Of a DNA stretch of 64,000 nt, positions 1 to 9,307 are shown piece after piece (position 1 is the stretch's first letter; every line of letters begins with the position of its first letter). The notes under the pieces were generated by a model. It was not told the origin of the DNA and searched no databases. It was given only the letters and a program-made list of their open reading frames with translations. The DNA lies in NCBI RefSeq assembly GCF_023715885.1, contig NZ_JAMBOY010000003.1, positions 496,001 through 560,000 on the forward strand, written 5' to 3'. The DNA is from Microbacterium hydrocarbonoxydans (lineage in GTDB: Bacteria; Actinomycetota; Actinomycetes; Actinomycetales; Microbacteriaceae). The translations under genes and the position numbers were made by a program.

Positions 1-2
1 TC

Positions 3-266
3 GCTTTCGATCGCTCCGAGGGCGAGCGCGGCTCCGAGGAGGAGCGTCGTCGCACCTTCCAGATCGTGGATGCCGCATTCAACCAGCGCCGCAAGATGCT
101 GCGGCAGGCGCTGTCAGGGATCTTCGGCAGCTCGGCCGCCGCCTCCGAGGCGCTCGTCGCGGCCGGTGTCGCACCGACGGCCCGCGGCGAGGACCTCACG
201 GTCGACGACTATCAGCGTGTTGCGCAGCAGGTCGTCGAGGTCGGCGCGCCGGCCGCCACGGACTAA
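3..266 (+). CDS. rsmA: 16S rRNA dimethyladenosine transferase RsmA/KsgA, C-terminal end (partial)
   Basis: This is the last 87 codons of a gene entering from the left edge. The residues DAAFNQRRKMLRQALSG match the conserved helical C-terminal region of KsgA, which dimethylates two adjacent adenosines near the 3' end of 16S rRNA during 30S assembly. The SAM-binding Rossmann domain lies outside the window. The tail after FGSS is alanine-rich and looks like the usual actinobacterial extension. An rsmA-ispE neighbourhood is common in actinobacteria; here an aldo/keto reductase sits between them. The TAA stop also forms part of a -10-like hexamer for the next gene. Confidence 0.88.
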   Translation, partial: AFDRSEGERGSEEERRRTFQIVDAAFNQRRKMLRQALSGIFGSSAAASEALVAAGVAPTARGEDLTVDDYQRVAQQVVEVGAPAATD

Positions 267-269
267 TCT
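264..269 (+). promoter_or_regulatory. -10 hexamer TAATCT for the aldo/keto reductase, overlapping the rsmA stop codon
   Basis: TAATCT fits the actinobacterial TANNNT -10 pattern and ends 6 nt before the GTG start at 276, so a transcript would begin at or next to the start codon (leaderless). No Shine-Dalgarno sequence is visible. Its TAA is the stop codon of rsmA. Confidence 0.5.
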
Positions 270-275
270 GGCACC

Positions 276-1343
276 GTGACCGACTCTCCTCGCTTCCGCC
301 CGAACGTCCCAGAGCTCCACCGCCCGTACGCCGCCGACGAAGGCCGCTATGGGCAGTTCGAGTACCGTCAGGTCGGGTCCTCCGGACTGTACCTGCCCCC
401 GATCTCGCTGGGGCTGTGGTGGAACTTCGGCGACAACATCCCCCTCGACAACCAGCGCGCGCTGCTGCGCCACGCGTTCGACCGCGGCATCACGCACTTC
501 GACCTGGCCAACAACTACGGACCGCCCTACGGCTCGGCCGAGAAGAACTTCGGTCGCATCTTCGCAGAGGACTTCCGCCCGTACCGCGACGAGCTCATCA
601 TCTCGTCGAAGGCCGGCTGGGACATGTGGCCCGGACCGTACGGCGACTTCGCGAGCCGCAAGTACATCCTCGCCAGCGCCGAGCAGTCGCTGACCCGCAT
701 GGGCCTCGACTACGTCGACATCTTCTACTCGCACCGCGTCGACCCCGTGACGCCCATCGCCGAGACGATCGGCGCGCTCGACACCCTGGTCCGACAGGGC
801 AAGGCGCTGTACGTGGGCATCTCGTCGTACAGCGCCGAGCGCACGGCCGAGGCGGTCGCGGTCGCGAAGGATCTGGGCACGCCGCTCGTCATCCACCAGC
901 CCGCGTACTCGATCCTCAACCGATGGGTGGAGGACGGCCTGACCGAGACTCTCGAGCAGTCCGGGCTCGGCGCCATCGCCTTCACGCCGCTCGCTCAGGG
1001 ACTCCTCACCGACAAGTACCTCGGCGACGGCACGGCCGACCGGGCCCAGAAGCGCGGTTCGCTGCCCGACGCGCCGCTCGGCGATGAAGCGCTGCAGATC
1101 CTGCGCTCGCTGAACGAGATCGCCCGCGACCGCGGCCAGTCCCTCGCCCAGCTCGCGCTGCAGTGGACGCTGCGCAGTCCCGTCGTCGCCTCGGCGCTGA
1201 TCGGAGCCTCGCGCCCCGAGCAGCTCGACGAGAACATCGCGGCCGTGAACGGTCCCGCCTTCACCGACGAGGAGCTGTCGCGCATCGACGAGCTCTCCGG
1301 TTCGATCGACGTCGACCTCTGGGCGACCTCCACCGAGCTCTGA
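276..1343 (+). CDS. Aldo/keto reductase, YghZ/GpR-like (L-glyceraldehyde-3-phosphate reductase family)
   Basis: A 355-residue cytosolic NADPH-dependent oxidoreductase of the AKR TIM-barrel fold. Its length matches the YghZ group, which reduces L-glyceraldehyde 3-phosphate and other aldehydes. Visible family features are HFDLANNYGPPYGSAEKNFG (catalytic Asp and Tyr region), SSKAGWDMWPGPYGD (catalytic Lys), FYSHRVDP (catalytic His) and a C-terminal IGASRPEQLDEN cofactor motif. The GTG start is chosen because the protein begins at the usual family position and a -10-like hexamer lies 6 nt upstream. ispE follows after 9 nt, so the two are probably co-transcribed. The physiological substrate is not evident from the sequence. 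Confidence 0.88.
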   Translation: MTDSPRFRPNVPELHRPYAADEGRYGQFEYRQVGSSGLYLPPISLGLWWNFGDNIPLDNQRALLRHAFDRGITHFDLANNYGPPYGSAEKNFGRIFAEDFRPYRDELIISSKAGWDMWPGPYGDFASRKYILASAEQSLTRMGLDYVDIFYSHRVDPVTPIAETIGALDTLVRQGKALYVGISSYSAERTAEAVAVAKDLGTPLVIHQPAYSILNRWVEDGLTETLEQSGLGAIAFTPLAQGLLTDKYLGDGTADRAQKRGSLPDAPLGDEALQILRSLNEIARDRGQSLAQLALQWTLRSPVVASALIGASRPEQLDENIAAVNGPAFTDEELSRIDELSGSIDVDLWATSTEL

Positions 1344-1352
1344 CGGCCCGTC

Positions 1353-2285
1353 ATGACGTTCGCCGCCCCCGCCGAGTCCGTGCACGTGCGTGCACCGGGA
1401 AAGATCAACGTCTATCTCGGCGTGGGCGGCCGTCATGACGACGGATACCACGCGCTGGCGACGGTGTTCCAGGCCGTGTCGCTCTACGAGGACGTCATCG
1501 CACGCCACGCCGACGACTTCTCGCTCACGGTGTCGGGCGTCGACGACCCCGACTCCGTGCCGCTGGACGACCGCAACCTCGCGATGCGTGCGGCCAAGCT
1601 CCTTGCGGCAGCGGCCGACTACCACGGCGGCGTGGCTCTCGAGATCCGCAAGAGCGTCCCCGTCGCCGGCGGCATGGGGGGCGGGTCGGCGGATGCCGCG
1701 GCGGCCCTCGTCGCCTGTGACGCCCTCTGGGGCACCGGCTTCTCGACGAGCCGGCTGCACGAGCTCGCAGCCCGCCTGGGCGCGGACGTGCCGTTCGCGC
1801 TGCACGGCGGCACCGCGGTCGGCACCGGCCGCGGGGATCAGCTGAATCCCGCTCTGGCGCGCGGCCGTTTCGACTGGGTGCTCGTGCCGAGCGATCAGGG
1901 CCTCTCGACTCCGCTGGTCTACGCACGGCTCGACGCGCTCCGCGAGGAGGAGGGTGCGCTCGCCGACGATCCGCCGCTGTCCCTGGACGTGCCGATCCCG
2001 GTGCTCCAGGCGCTCCGCTCCGGTGACCCCGAGCTGCTCTCCGAGAGCATCTACAACGACCTCCAGGAGGCCGCGCTGCACGAGCGGCCCGAGTTGGAGA
2101 CGACCATCCTCCGCGGCATCCATGCCGGCGCCCTGCAGGGGATCGTGTCGGGCTCCGGTCCGACCGTCGCGCTGCTGTGCGCGAACGCGGATGCCGCGAG
2201 GGCCGTGCAGGCGTCGCTCGACGAGCACGGCATCGAGTCGCTGCACGTGCACGGCCCCGTCGCCGGCGCGCGCATCATCGGCTGA
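1353..2285 (+). CDS. ispE: 4-diphosphocytidyl-2-C-methyl-D-erythritol kinase
   Basis: A GHMP kinase of 310 residues that phosphorylates the 2-hydroxyl of CDP-methylerythritol in the MEP isoprenoid pathway, in the cytosol. The N-terminal APGKINVYLGV motif, the glycine-rich ATP loop PVAGGMGGGSADAAAALVA (about residues 105-123) and the C-terminal GIVSGSGPTVALL motif are all present. The length is normal. It starts 9 nt after the aldo/keto reductase stop, and GTG/ATG alternatives downstream would remove the conserved first strand. The rsmA-ispE linkage is standard in actinobacteria. Confidence 0.95.
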   Translation: MTFAAPAESVHVRAPGKINVYLGVGGRHDDGYHALATVFQAVSLYEDVIARHADDFSLTVSGVDDPDSVPLDDRNLAMRAAKLLAAAADYHGGVALEIRKSVPVAGGMGGGSADAAAALVACDALWGTGFSTSRLHELAARLGADVPFALHGGTAVGTGRGDQLNPALARGRFDWVLVPSDQGLSTPLVYARLDALREEEGALADDPPLSLDVPIPVLQALRSGDPELLSESIYNDLQEAALHERPELETTILRGIHAGALQGIVSGSGPTVALLCANADAARAVQASLDEHGIESLHVHGPVAGARIIG

Positions 2286-2372
2286 GCGTCGACCCGTCCG
2301 GCGCGCTCCGGGCGACGGACGGTGCGTCGTCGAAGTGCGTTCCCGCGCTCGCGGATACATAATGGTGTGACG

Positions 2373-2388
2373 ATGTGACCGTGCACAT
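2373..2388. promoter_or_regulatory. LacI-type operator upstream of the lacI-family gene
   Basis: ATGTGACCGTGCACAT is an imperfect inverted repeat. It matches, in reverse complement, the site at 3475-3490 at 15 of 16 positions. It lies just downstream of a possible -10 (CATAAT, 2358-2363) and directly before the GAGGAGG ribosome site, a position suited to autorepression. Confidence 0.7.
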
Positions 2389-2403
2389 GCGAGGAGGCCT
2401 GCG

Positions 2404-3417
2404 GTGTCGACTGCCTCCGAGCGCGCCAGGACGCCCAGCATCCGCGACGTCGCGCGTCTCGCCGGAGTCTCGCATCAGACGGTGTCCCGAGTGCTCAACG
2501 ATCACCCCAGCATCCGCCCGGAGACCAAGGCGAAGGTGCTCGACGCGATCTCCGTACTCGACTATCGGCCGAATCTCGCCGCGCGCGCGCTGGTCACGAG
2601 CAAGTCGAACATGCTCGGCATCCTCTCGGCGACGGTGGGGGAGTTCGGTCCGACGTCGTCGATCGTCGGCATCGAGGATGCCGCGCGCGAGGAGGGGTAC
2701 TCGGTCTCGACGCTGAACCTGTCCGCGACCTCGCCCGAGGCCATCGGCAGCGCGCTGCGCCAGCTCGCGCGCGAGCAGGTCGACGGGATCGTCGTGCTCG
2801 CGCCGCAGGTCCGGGTCTTCCATGTGCTGAGAGCCATGGCGAGCGATACGCCCTTCGTCTCCTTGCAGACCGCGTCGGGGTCGGACGGAGTGAGCCTGTC
2901 GGCCGATCAGGTCGCCGGTGCTCGCACCGCCACGGAGCATCTCATCGCGCTGGGACACAGCGACATCATCCACCTCGCCGGCCCGCAGGACTGGATCGAG
3001 GCGGAGTCGCGGATGCGCGGGTACCTGGAGGCGCTGCGGGAGGCGGACCTGCCGACGTTCCCGCCGATTCGCGGGGACTGGACCGCCGACTTCGGTTACT
3101 TCGCGGGGCAGGAGCTCGCCCGTCGCCGGGATTTCACGGCCGTCTTCGTCGCGAACGACCAGATGGCCATCGGTCTCATGCACGGGTTCCGCGACGCGGG
3201 GATCCGCGTGCCGGAGGACGTGAGCGTGGTGGGCTTCGACGATATTCCCGTCTCGGCACACGTCGCACCGACGCTGACGACCGTGCATCAGGACTTCCCG
3301 GAGCTCGGCCGCCGGGCGGTGCGGCTTCTGCTCGCGCAGATCCGCGGCGAGGATCCGCCCGAGTTCGGGTCGCTGCAGACGACGCTGCGCACCCGGGAAT
3401 CCGCCGCGGCTCGATAA
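2404..3417 (+). CDS. LacI-family transcriptional regulator of the adjacent sugar importer
   Basis: A 337-residue repressor-type protein. The N-terminal LacI helix-turn-helix reads IRDVARLAGVSHQTVSRVLN (about residues 11-30), followed by the hinge helix (RPNLAARALVTSKSN) and a periplasmic-binding-protein-like effector domain with the typical FVANDQMAIGLMHGFRDAG and VVGFDDIPVS motifs near the C terminus. The GTG start has a strong GAGGAGG site at 2391-2397. It precedes the mmsA-mmsB-chvE sugar ABC operon, and near-identical 16-bp inverted repeats lie in front of both units. I infer that it represses itself and the importer until a sugar ligand binds. The ligand (xylose, arabinose, galactose or similar) cannot be named from sequence. 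Confidence 0.92.
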   Translation: MSTASERARTPSIRDVARLAGVSHQTVSRVLNDHPSIRPETKAKVLDAISVLDYRPNLAARALVTSKSNMLGILSATVGEFGPTSSIVGIEDAAREEGYSVSTLNLSATSPEAIGSALRQLAREQVDGIVVLAPQVRVFHVLRAMASDTPFVSLQTASGSDGVSLSADQVAGARTATEHLIALGHSDIIHLAGPQDWIEAESRMRGYLEALREADLPTFPPIRGDWTADFGYFAGQELARRRDFTAVFVANDQMAIGLMHGFRDAGIRVPEDVSVVGFDDIPVSAHVAPTLTTVHQDFPELGRRAVRLLLAQIRGEDPPEFGSLQTTLRTRESAAAR

Positions 3418-3439
3418 GCGAACAATTCGCGTCGCGGTC

Positions 3440-3468
3440 TTGACACCGTCTCGGCGAGCGTAGACTAT
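3440..3468 (+). promoter_or_regulatory. Promoter of the sugar ABC operon
   Basis: TTGACA (3440-3445) is a consensus -35 box. TAGACTAT at 3461-3468 supplies a -10 (TAGACT at 15-bp spacing or GACTAT at 17-bp spacing). The operator lies immediately downstream, over the likely start site. Confidence 0.7.
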
Positions 3469-3474
3469 GTACCA

Positions 3475-3490
3475 ATGTGAACGGTCACAT
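3475..3490. promoter_or_regulatory. LacI-type operator of the sugar ABC operon
   Basis: ATGTGAACGGTCACAT has perfect 6-bp arms (ATGTGA/TCACAT) around a 4-bp centre. It begins seven bases after the -10 region, so a bound repressor would block initiation. Its reverse complement differs by one base from the site before the lacI-family gene. Confidence 0.75.
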
Positions 3491-3521
3491 CGACAGTGGC
3501 CGCACGTAGCGAGGAAGATCC

Positions 3522-5090
3522 GTGAGCACCACAGCAACGTTGCCGGTCGTGTCTGGCCCCATCCTGGAGATGCGCAGCATCACCAAGGAGTTCCCGGGGG
3601 TCAAGGCGCTGTCTGACGTCTCCATCACCGTCCGCGCCGGAGAGATCCACGCGATCTGCGGCGAGAACGGCGCAGGCAAGTCCACCCTCATGAAGGTGCT
3701 GTCGGGTGTGTACCCGTACGGCTCCTACGACGGCGAGATCCTGCTGTACGGCGAGGAGCAGCGGTTCCGCGACATCGCGGCGAGCGAGCAGGCGGGCATC
3801 GCGATCATCCACCAGGAGCTGGCGCTCATCCCGGAGCTGTCGATCACCGAGAACATCTTCCTCGGCAACGAGATCCGCCGCTTCGGCCGCATCGACTGGC
3901 AGGCCCAGCGGCAGCGCGCCACCGAGCTGCTCGCGCGCGTCGGCCTCAAAGAGGACCCGGATGTCGCGATCAAGACCCTCGGTGTCGGCAAGCAGCAGCT
4001 CATCGAGATCGCGAAGGCGCTCAACAAGGACGTCAAGCTGCTCATCCTCGACGAGCCGACGGCCGCGCTCAACGAGAACGACTCGCAGCACCTGCTCGAC
4101 CTGATCCTCGGCCTCAAGGCCAAGGGGATCGCGTCGATCATGATCAGCCACAAGCTGAACGAGATCGAGCAGATCGCCGACGAGATCACGATCATCCGCG
4201 ACGGCCGCACGGTCGAGACGCTCGACATCTCGCGCGGCGAGATCAACGAGGACCGCATCATCCGCGGCATGGTCGGCCGCTCGCTCGAGAGCCGGTACCC
4301 CGACCGCACGCCCGAGATCGGCGAGGTGTTCTTCGAGGTCAAGGACTGGTGGGTCCAGCACCCGTCGGTCGCCGAGCGCATGGTCGTCAAGGGGTCGAGC
4401 ATCAACGTGCGCCGCGGCGAGGTCGTCGGTATCGCCGGGCTCATGGGTGCCGGCCGCACCGAGTTCATGATGAGTCTGTTCGGTCGCTCGTACGGCAACT
4501 TCCAGTCGGGAACGATCATCAAGGACGGCAAGGAGGTCGTCATCCCCGACGTCGCCTCCGCGATCAAGCACGGACTCGCGTATGTGAGCGAGGACCGCAA
4601 GGTGCTCGGCCTCAACCTGCTCGACACGATCAAGCGCTCCGTCGTCGCCGCCAAGCTGTCGAAGATCACGCATCGCGGTGTCGTCGACGAGCGCGAGGAG
4701 TACACCGTCGCGGAGCGCTACCGCAAGGCGCTGCGCATCAAGACCCCCTCTGTCGAGGAGGGCGTGGGCAAGCTGTCGGGTGGCAACCAGCAGAAGGTCG
4801 TCCTCGCGAAGTGGATGTTCACCGACCCCGACCTGCTGATCCTCGACGAGCCGACGCGCGGCATCGATGTCGGAGCCAAGTACGAGATCTACGCGATCAT
4901 CAACGAACTCGCCTCGCAGGGCAAGGGCGTCATCGTGATCTCGAGCGAGCTGCCCGAGCTCCTCGGCATCTCCGACCGCATCTACACCGTCTTCGAAGGT
5001 CGGGTCACCGACTGCATCCCGGCCGCCCAGGCAACACCCGAGGCTCTCATGCGCAGCATGACCTCCGCGACTCAGAAAGCATCCGCATGA
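3522..5090 (+). CDS. mmsA: Multiple-sugar ABC transporter ATP-binding protein (MmsA/GguA type)
   Basis: A 522-residue protein with two fused ABC domains, as in RbsA/XylG/GguA sugar importers. The first has Walker [13 protein letters not shown], a degenerate signature [16 protein letters not shown] and Walker [12 protein letters not shown]. The second has [12 protein letters not shown] in place of a canonical Walker A, the signature [15 protein letters not shown] and [13 protein letters not shown]. The N-terminal [18 protein letters not shown] closely resembles GguA of the ChvE-GguA-GguB system. It energises import through MmsB on the inner membrane face. It overlaps mmsB by 4 nt (ATGA). The GTG start follows an AGCGAGGA ribosome site. 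Confidence 0.93.
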   Translation: MSTTATLPVVSGPILEMRSITKEFPGVKALSDVSITVRAGEIHAICGENGAGKSTLMKVLSGVYPYGSYDGEILLYGEEQRFRDIAASEQAGIAIIHQELALIPELSITENIFLGNEIRRFGRIDWQAQRQRATELLARVGLKEDPDVAIKTLGVGKQQLIEIAKALNKDVKLLILDEPTAALNENDSQHLLDLILGLKAKGIASIMISHKLNEIEQIADEITIIRDGRTVETLDISRGEINEDRIIRGMVGRSLESRYPDRTPEIGEVFFEVKDWWVQHPSVAERMVVKGSSINVRRGEVVGIAGLMGAGRTEFMMSLFGRSYGNFQSGTIIKDGKEVVIPDVASAIKHGLAYVSEDRKVLGLNLLDTIKRSVVAAKLSKITHRGVVDEREEYTVAERYRKALRIKTPSVEEGVGKLSGGNQQKVVLAKWMFTDPDLLILDEPTRGIDVGAKYEIYAIINELASQGKGVIVISSELPELLGISDRIYTVFEGRVTDCIPAAQATPEALMRSMTSATQKASA

Positions 5091-6445
5091 CCACCGACCT
5101 CACGACAACGAAGCGTGGCTTCCATTTCGGCGACATCCGCAAGATGTTCGGGAGCAACGGCACTTCCTCGCTGCGCCAGTTCGGCATCCTCGGCAGCCTG
5201 ATCGTCATCATCGTCCTCTTCGAGATCTTCACGCTGCTGCGGAACGGCCCGAACGGTGCGACGCTGACGCCGGGCAACGTGATCAACGTCATCAACCAGT
5301 ACTCGTTCATCCTGATCCTCGCGATCGGCATGGTGATGGTCATCATCATGGGCCACATCGACCTGTCGGTCGGTTCGGTGGCCGCGTTCACGGGCATCAT
5401 CGTGGCGAAGTCGATGGCCGAGTGGAACCTCCCCTGGCCGGCCGCGATCCTGCTCGGCCTCGCCGTCGGAGCTCTGGTCGGCGCCTGGCAAGGGTTCTGG
5501 GTGGCGTACGTCGGCGTCCCCGCGTTCATCGTGACCCTCGCGGGCATGCTGTTCTTCCGCGGAGCGCAGCAGTGGATCGGTGACGCGCAGACCATCCCGG
5601 TGCCCAAGGGCTTCCAGTACATCGGAACCGGCTACCTGCCGGAGATCGCGCTGCCGCTGCCCTTCAACGTGCCCACGATGATCCTCGCGCTCATCGGCGT
5701 CGCCTGGCTCATCTTCTGGGAGATCCGCACCCGTCGCATCCAGCACAAGATGGGCTCCGACTCGGCGCCCGTCTGGGTCAGCACGGTCAAGGTCGTGCTG
5801 CTCTCGATCGTCGTGCTCGCCGCGGGCTGGATGTTCGCGACCGGTCGCCCCGGCACGAGCTTCCCCGTTCCCGGCATCATCCTGCTGGCCCTCGTCATCA
5901 TCTACTCGTTCGTCACCCGCAACACGGTCTTCGGCCGTCACATCTACGCGGTCGGCGGCAACCGTCAGGCCGCGCGCCTGTCGGGTGTGAAGGACCGCTG
6001 GGTCGACTTCTTCGTCATGATGAACATGTCGGTCATGGCCGCTCTCGCCGGCATGATCTTCGTGGCCCGCTCGCAGGCCTCCGGCCCGAACGACGGCACC
6101 GGCTGGGAGCTCGACGCGATCGCATCGGTCTTCATCGGCGGTGCGGCCGTCGCCGGCGGTATCGGCACCGTGATCGGCTCGATCATCGGTGGTCTCGTCA
6201 TGGCCTTCCTCAACAACGGCCTCGCGCTGCTCGGCCAGGGCGCCGACGTCGTCTCGATGATCAAGGGCCTCGTGCTCCTGCTCGCGGTCGGCATCGACGT
6301 CTGGAACAAGCAGCAGGGCCGCCCCTCGATCATCGGCTTCATGACCCGTCGCTGGGGCCGCAAGGACGACCCCGAGGCGTCGCCGGTGTTCGAGCCCAAC
6401 AAGACTTACCAGGCCCCACCCGTCGAGAAGACGCGGGGCGAGTAA
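5087..6445 (+). CDS. mmsB: Multiple-sugar ABC transporter permease (MmsB/GguB type)
   Basis: A 452-residue BPD-transporter permease of the RbsC/XylH family. It is hydrophobic throughout with about ten membrane segments. [15 protein letters not shown] and the cytoplasmic coupling motif [14 protein letters not shown] are hallmark permease sequences. An internal soluble stretch (about residues 205-235) distinguishes the GguB subgroup from the shorter RbsC. The start is set at the ATG overlapping the mmsA stop (ATGA), because upstream in-frame sequence is only a shadow of mmsA. It should pair as a homodimer with MmsA and receive sugar from the downstream lipoprotein. Confidence 0.93.
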   Translation: MTTDLTTTKRGFHFGDIRKMFGSNGTSSLRQFGILGSLIVIIVLFEIFTLLRNGPNGATLTPGNVINVINQYSFILILAIGMVMVIIMGHIDLSVGSVAAFTGIIVAKSMAEWNLPWPAAILLGLAVGALVGAWQGFWVAYVGVPAFIVTLAGMLFFRGAQQWIGDAQTIPVPKGFQYIGTGYLPEIALPLPFNVPTMILALIGVAWLIFWEIRTRRIQHKMGSDSAPVWVSTVKVVLLSIVVLAAGWMFATGRPGTSFPVPGIILLALVIIYSFVTRNTVFGRHIYAVGGNRQAARLSGVKDRWVDFFVMMNMSVMAALAGMIFVARSQASGPNDGTGWELDAIASVFIGGAAVAGGIGTVIGSIIGGLVMAFLNNGLALLGQGADVVSMIKGLVLLLAVGIDVWNKQQGRPSIIGFMTRRWGRKDDPEASPVFEPNKTYQAPPVEKTRGE

Positions 6446-6504
6446 GCGAATCCTCGCGCAGTGCTCGCGCGCTGGATCCGTCACATCACACAGAAAGAGA
6501 TCAC

Positions 6505-7626
6505 ATGAAGAAGATCATCGTCACAGCGACAGCGCTCGTCGCGACGGCTGCCTTCGCCCTGACCGGCTGCTCGGCCGAGCGTGGCGGCGACACCGGCTCG
6601 GGTTCGGGCGACGAGGCCACGAAGGGCTTCGCGGCCGACGCCACGATCGGCGTCGCGCTTCCCGACAAGACCAGTGAGAACTGGGTCCTCGCGGGCCAGC
6701 TCTTCACCGACGGTCTGGAGAAGGTCGGCTTCAAGGCCGACGTGCAGTACGCCCCGGCCAGCAACACGGTCGCGGAGCAGCAGAACCAGATCCAGGCCAT
6801 GGTCACCAACGGCGCCAAGGTCATCATCATCGGCGCGAAGGACGGCAAGCAGCTGGCCACGCAGGTGCAGGCGGCCAAGGATGCCGGTGCCTACGTGATC
6901 GCGTACGACCGCCTCATCGAGAACACCGAGGCCGTCGACTACTACGTCGCCTTCGACAACTTCAAGGTCGGCCAGCTGCAGGGTCAGGCCCTGCTGGACG
7001 GTCTCGAGGCGCGTGCGGGCCACGAGGCTCCGTACAACATCGAGCTGTTCTCGGGATCGCCGGATGACGCGAACTCCGCGGTCTTCTTCGACGGCGCCAT
7101 GGAGGTCCTGCAGCCGAAGATCGATGACGGCACGCTGAAGGTCGTCTCTGGTCAGACCGAGATCGCCCAGACGGCGACCGAGGGCTGGCTCGCCGAGAAC
7201 GCTCAGAACCGCATGGACACGCTGCTCACCGGCTCGTACAGCGGTGACACCGTGATCGACGGCGTCCTCTCCCCGAACGACACCCTCGCGCGCGCCATCA
7301 TCACCTCGGTGCAGCAGGCCGGCAAGCCGGTTCCGGTCGTCACCGGTCAGGACTCCGAGGTCGAGTCGGTGAAGTCGATCATGGAGGGCGTGCAGTACTC
7401 CACCATCAACAAGGACACCACGCTCCTCGTGCAGCAGGCCATCAAGATGGTCGAGCAGCTGCAGAAGGGCGAGGAGGTCGACGTGAACGACACCGAGTCC
7501 TACGACAACGGTGTGAAGGTCGTCGACTCGTACCTGCTCGACCCGGTCATCGTCACCAAGGACAACGCGGCCGAGGCGTACGCCAACGTCCCGAGCCTCC
7601 TCGAGATCGTGAAGTCGTACCAGTAA
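6505..7626 (+). CDS. chvE: ChvE-like sugar-binding lipoprotein
   Basis: A 373-residue type I periplasmic-binding protein. The signal peptide ends in the lipobox LTGC (Cys22), so it should be lipid-anchored outside the membrane. A Gly/Ser/Asp-rich linker follows, then the sugar-binding domain with IGVALPDK, YVIAYDRLI, SPNDTLARAI and VTGQDSEVESVKSI, all typical of ChvE/XylF. It begins 59 nt after mmsB with a good AAAGAGA ribosome site and ends just before a strong terminator, so it is probably the last gene of the operon. Only TCACAT half-sites of the operator occur in the preceding gap. Ligand is probably a pentose or hexose (inference). Confidence 0.92.
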   Translation: MKKIIVTATALVATAAFALTGCSAERGGDTGSGSGDEATKGFAADATIGVALPDKTSENWVLAGQLFTDGLEKVGFKADVQYAPASNTVAEQQNQIQAMVTNGAKVIIIGAKDGKQLATQVQAAKDAGAYVIAYDRLIENTEAVDYYVAFDNFKVGQLQGQALLDGLEARAGHEAPYNIELFSGSPDDANSAVFFDGAMEVLQPKIDDGTLKVVSGQTEIAQTATEGWLAENAQNRMDTLLTGSYSGDTVIDGVLSPNDTLARAIITSVQQAGKPVPVVTGQDSEVESVKSIMEGVQYSTINKDTTLLVQQAIKMVEQLQKGEEVDVNDTESYDNGVKVVDSYLLDPVIVTKDNAAEAYANVPSLLEIVKSYQ

Positions 7627-7675
7627 GTACAAGGCGCAACAGCAAGCGATATCGCTCCGGCGAATGCGCTTCGCC

Positions 7676-7709
7676 AGAACCGCCCGGGTCGTCAGACCCG
7701 GGCGGTTCT
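7676..7709 (+). terminator. Intrinsic-type terminator after the sugar ABC operon
   Basis: A perfect 15-bp GC-rich stem (7676-7690 with 7695-7709) closes a 4-nt GTCA loop. There is no long T tract, as is usual in high-GC actinobacteria. It separates the operon from the convergent DUF222 pseudogene. Confidence 0.8.
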
Positions 7710-7757
7710 GCATGTTCTGGGCGCAACCGGTCGCGCAGACAAGAGCTGTCGCTCAGG

Positions 7758-9142
7758 TCAGAACGGCGCGCCGGCGGCGATGGCGGTGTCGCGGAACACG
7801 ACCGTGTTCGGTGCGGGTGGGGTGTCGAGGTACGTCAGACCGGTCGGACTCGTCCAGCGCAGCACTCCGCCAGATAGTTGCTCGACGTGCCAGGGGGAGT
7901 GGTGCTTCAACACGTGATGTCGGCGACAGAAGTGCGCGAGGTTCGTGGCGCAGGTCGCGCCGCCCGTCGCCGCGTCATCGTTGTGATCGAGGTCGCACTT
8001 GCGCGCGACGATCCGGCATCCGGGAAAGCGGCACCGCTGATCGCGCGCTCGCAGGTGTCGTCGCAGGTGTCGGCTCGGTCGGTAGCGGTCGACCGCCAGC
8101 ATCCGTCCGCTCACGGGGTCGGTGAGCACCCGGTTCCATCCTGACGCTCCGCCGGCGAGCACGCGTGCCGTCTCGGGATCCACCGGCATCACACCGTCCA
8201 GCTCGGCGGGAGGCCCTACCGGAACCGCCGCTGCCGTATCTCCCGCGTCCGCGACTCCTGCGACGTCGGTCGCATCGCTGCGGATGAGTGTGAGCACGGG
8301 CACCGAGATCTCGACCCGGGCCTGAATCGCGCCCAGCATCCCGTCGGTCGTGTCATGCCCGGCTGGCACGCCGGTGAGCACGAGGTCCGTCAAGAGGTCG
8401 GCGCGGATCTGGTCGACCGTTCGCTCGTCGGCGGCATGCTCTCGCTCGTCGGCGGCATGCTCTCGCCCGTCTCGGCGCGCGTCGCCCGCGGCTGCGCGGT
8501 TCTCGTCGCGCAGCGCGTGTGCTGCCTGCGAAAGTCGATCGAACATACCGTGCACGAGCACCGCCGGGGCATGCACGTGCAGGTCGGCCATCCCGTCTTC
8601 GCCATCCGTGATCCACACCCGACGAGTTTCCCGAGCGTCGCGGTGCCGTTCGTCGATCGAGCGCGCGAGCAACTTCTCCGCCTCACGTCGGGCGAGCGGC
8701 CGGAGCCGGTTCGGCGACTCCTCCTCGGCGAGGGGAATCATCACGGCGGCGTAGGCCGCGCGATCCGCCTCGTCGAGGTGCGAACCCGCATCGACGATCA
8801 CCCGGGAGTGCGCGGCGCTGATCCGCCCCGCCCCTGCGCCGCCCAGACCGTCGGGAACTGCTCGACGAGCAGCATCGCGTCGGCCATGCGGCGCTCGACG
8901 GTTCGGTCGCTCACGCGCTGTACCGCTCCGATCTCGGCTGCGATCGCTCGGATCGCGTGGTCCCCGCCATCGGGGTGTGCTCCCTGCTTCGCGATGTCGA
9001 TCGCCAAGCGATTCGCAATCGCGAGAAGCCCGTCGCGCGCCGCTTGCATCGACGCCAGCGTCTGATCCGCGAGGCGAAGCATCTCGACGAGGCCGGCGAG
9101 CGCCGTCATCTGCGAGTCCGTCGCGTCGAGGAGTGCTGTCAT
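7758..9142 (-). pseudogene. DUF222 / HNH endonuclease-like protein, frameshifted
   Basis: Two frames together encode one 13E12-type protein. The N-terminal frame starts at 9142 (MTALLDATDSQMTALAG) and carries the DUF222 helical region up to FPTVWAAQG. It then runs into a stop near 8800. The adjacent frame continues with GRISAAHSRVIVDAGS, the rest of DUF222, and a C-terminal HNH nuclease domain with CRFPGC, CDLDHN and HFCRRHH motifs. The switch falls in a C-rich run around 8826-8834; restoring one base (CCCC to CCCCC at 8831-8834) would give the expected WAAQGAGRIS. Either a true one-base deletion or a homopolymer sequencing error would explain it. DUF222/HNH genes are multicopy and mobile-like in Microbacteriaceae; their function is unclear. 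Confidence 0.85.
8421..8462 (-). repeat. Two perfect 21-bp tandem copies inside the DUF222 gene
   Basis: The unit at 8421-8441 is repeated exactly at 8442-8462 and encodes the heptad EHAADER twice. It is an in-frame duplication in a hydrophilic, probably helical linker. Confidence 0.9.
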
Positions 9143-9307
9143 GACGCGAGTCAACCAGGAACCACCGACATTCGAACAAAGACTCGACCAAGATCTCTGG
9201 ATGTACCGGCACTCTTCTCTCGGTCGGTCCGACGCCGACGGTCCGCAGGCTGCCGAACGCTCGATAGGGCAAGCCCCACACTCCGCCCGACTACCCTGGA
9301 AGGCGAC

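Noticed and set aside
114..2441. A 775-codon minus-strand frame opposite the aldo/keto reductase and ispE
   Set aside because: Same shadow composition, spans several real plus-strand genes, and shows no recognisable domain.
4349..5086. N-terminal extension of the sugar permease into mmsA
   Set aside because: The added residues are an Arg-rich shadow of the ATPase gene. The ATG at 5087 overlaps the mmsA stop and starts the true membrane protein.
8421..8471. CRISPR-like or regulatory direct repeats
   Set aside because: Only two adjacent 21-bp copies without spacers. They are an in-frame heptad duplication in the DUF222 protein.
7758..9142. DUF222/HNH gene as part of a prophage or transposon
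   Set aside because: No integrase, transposase, inverted termini or target duplication surrounds it. Such genes occur as dispersed singletons in this family.
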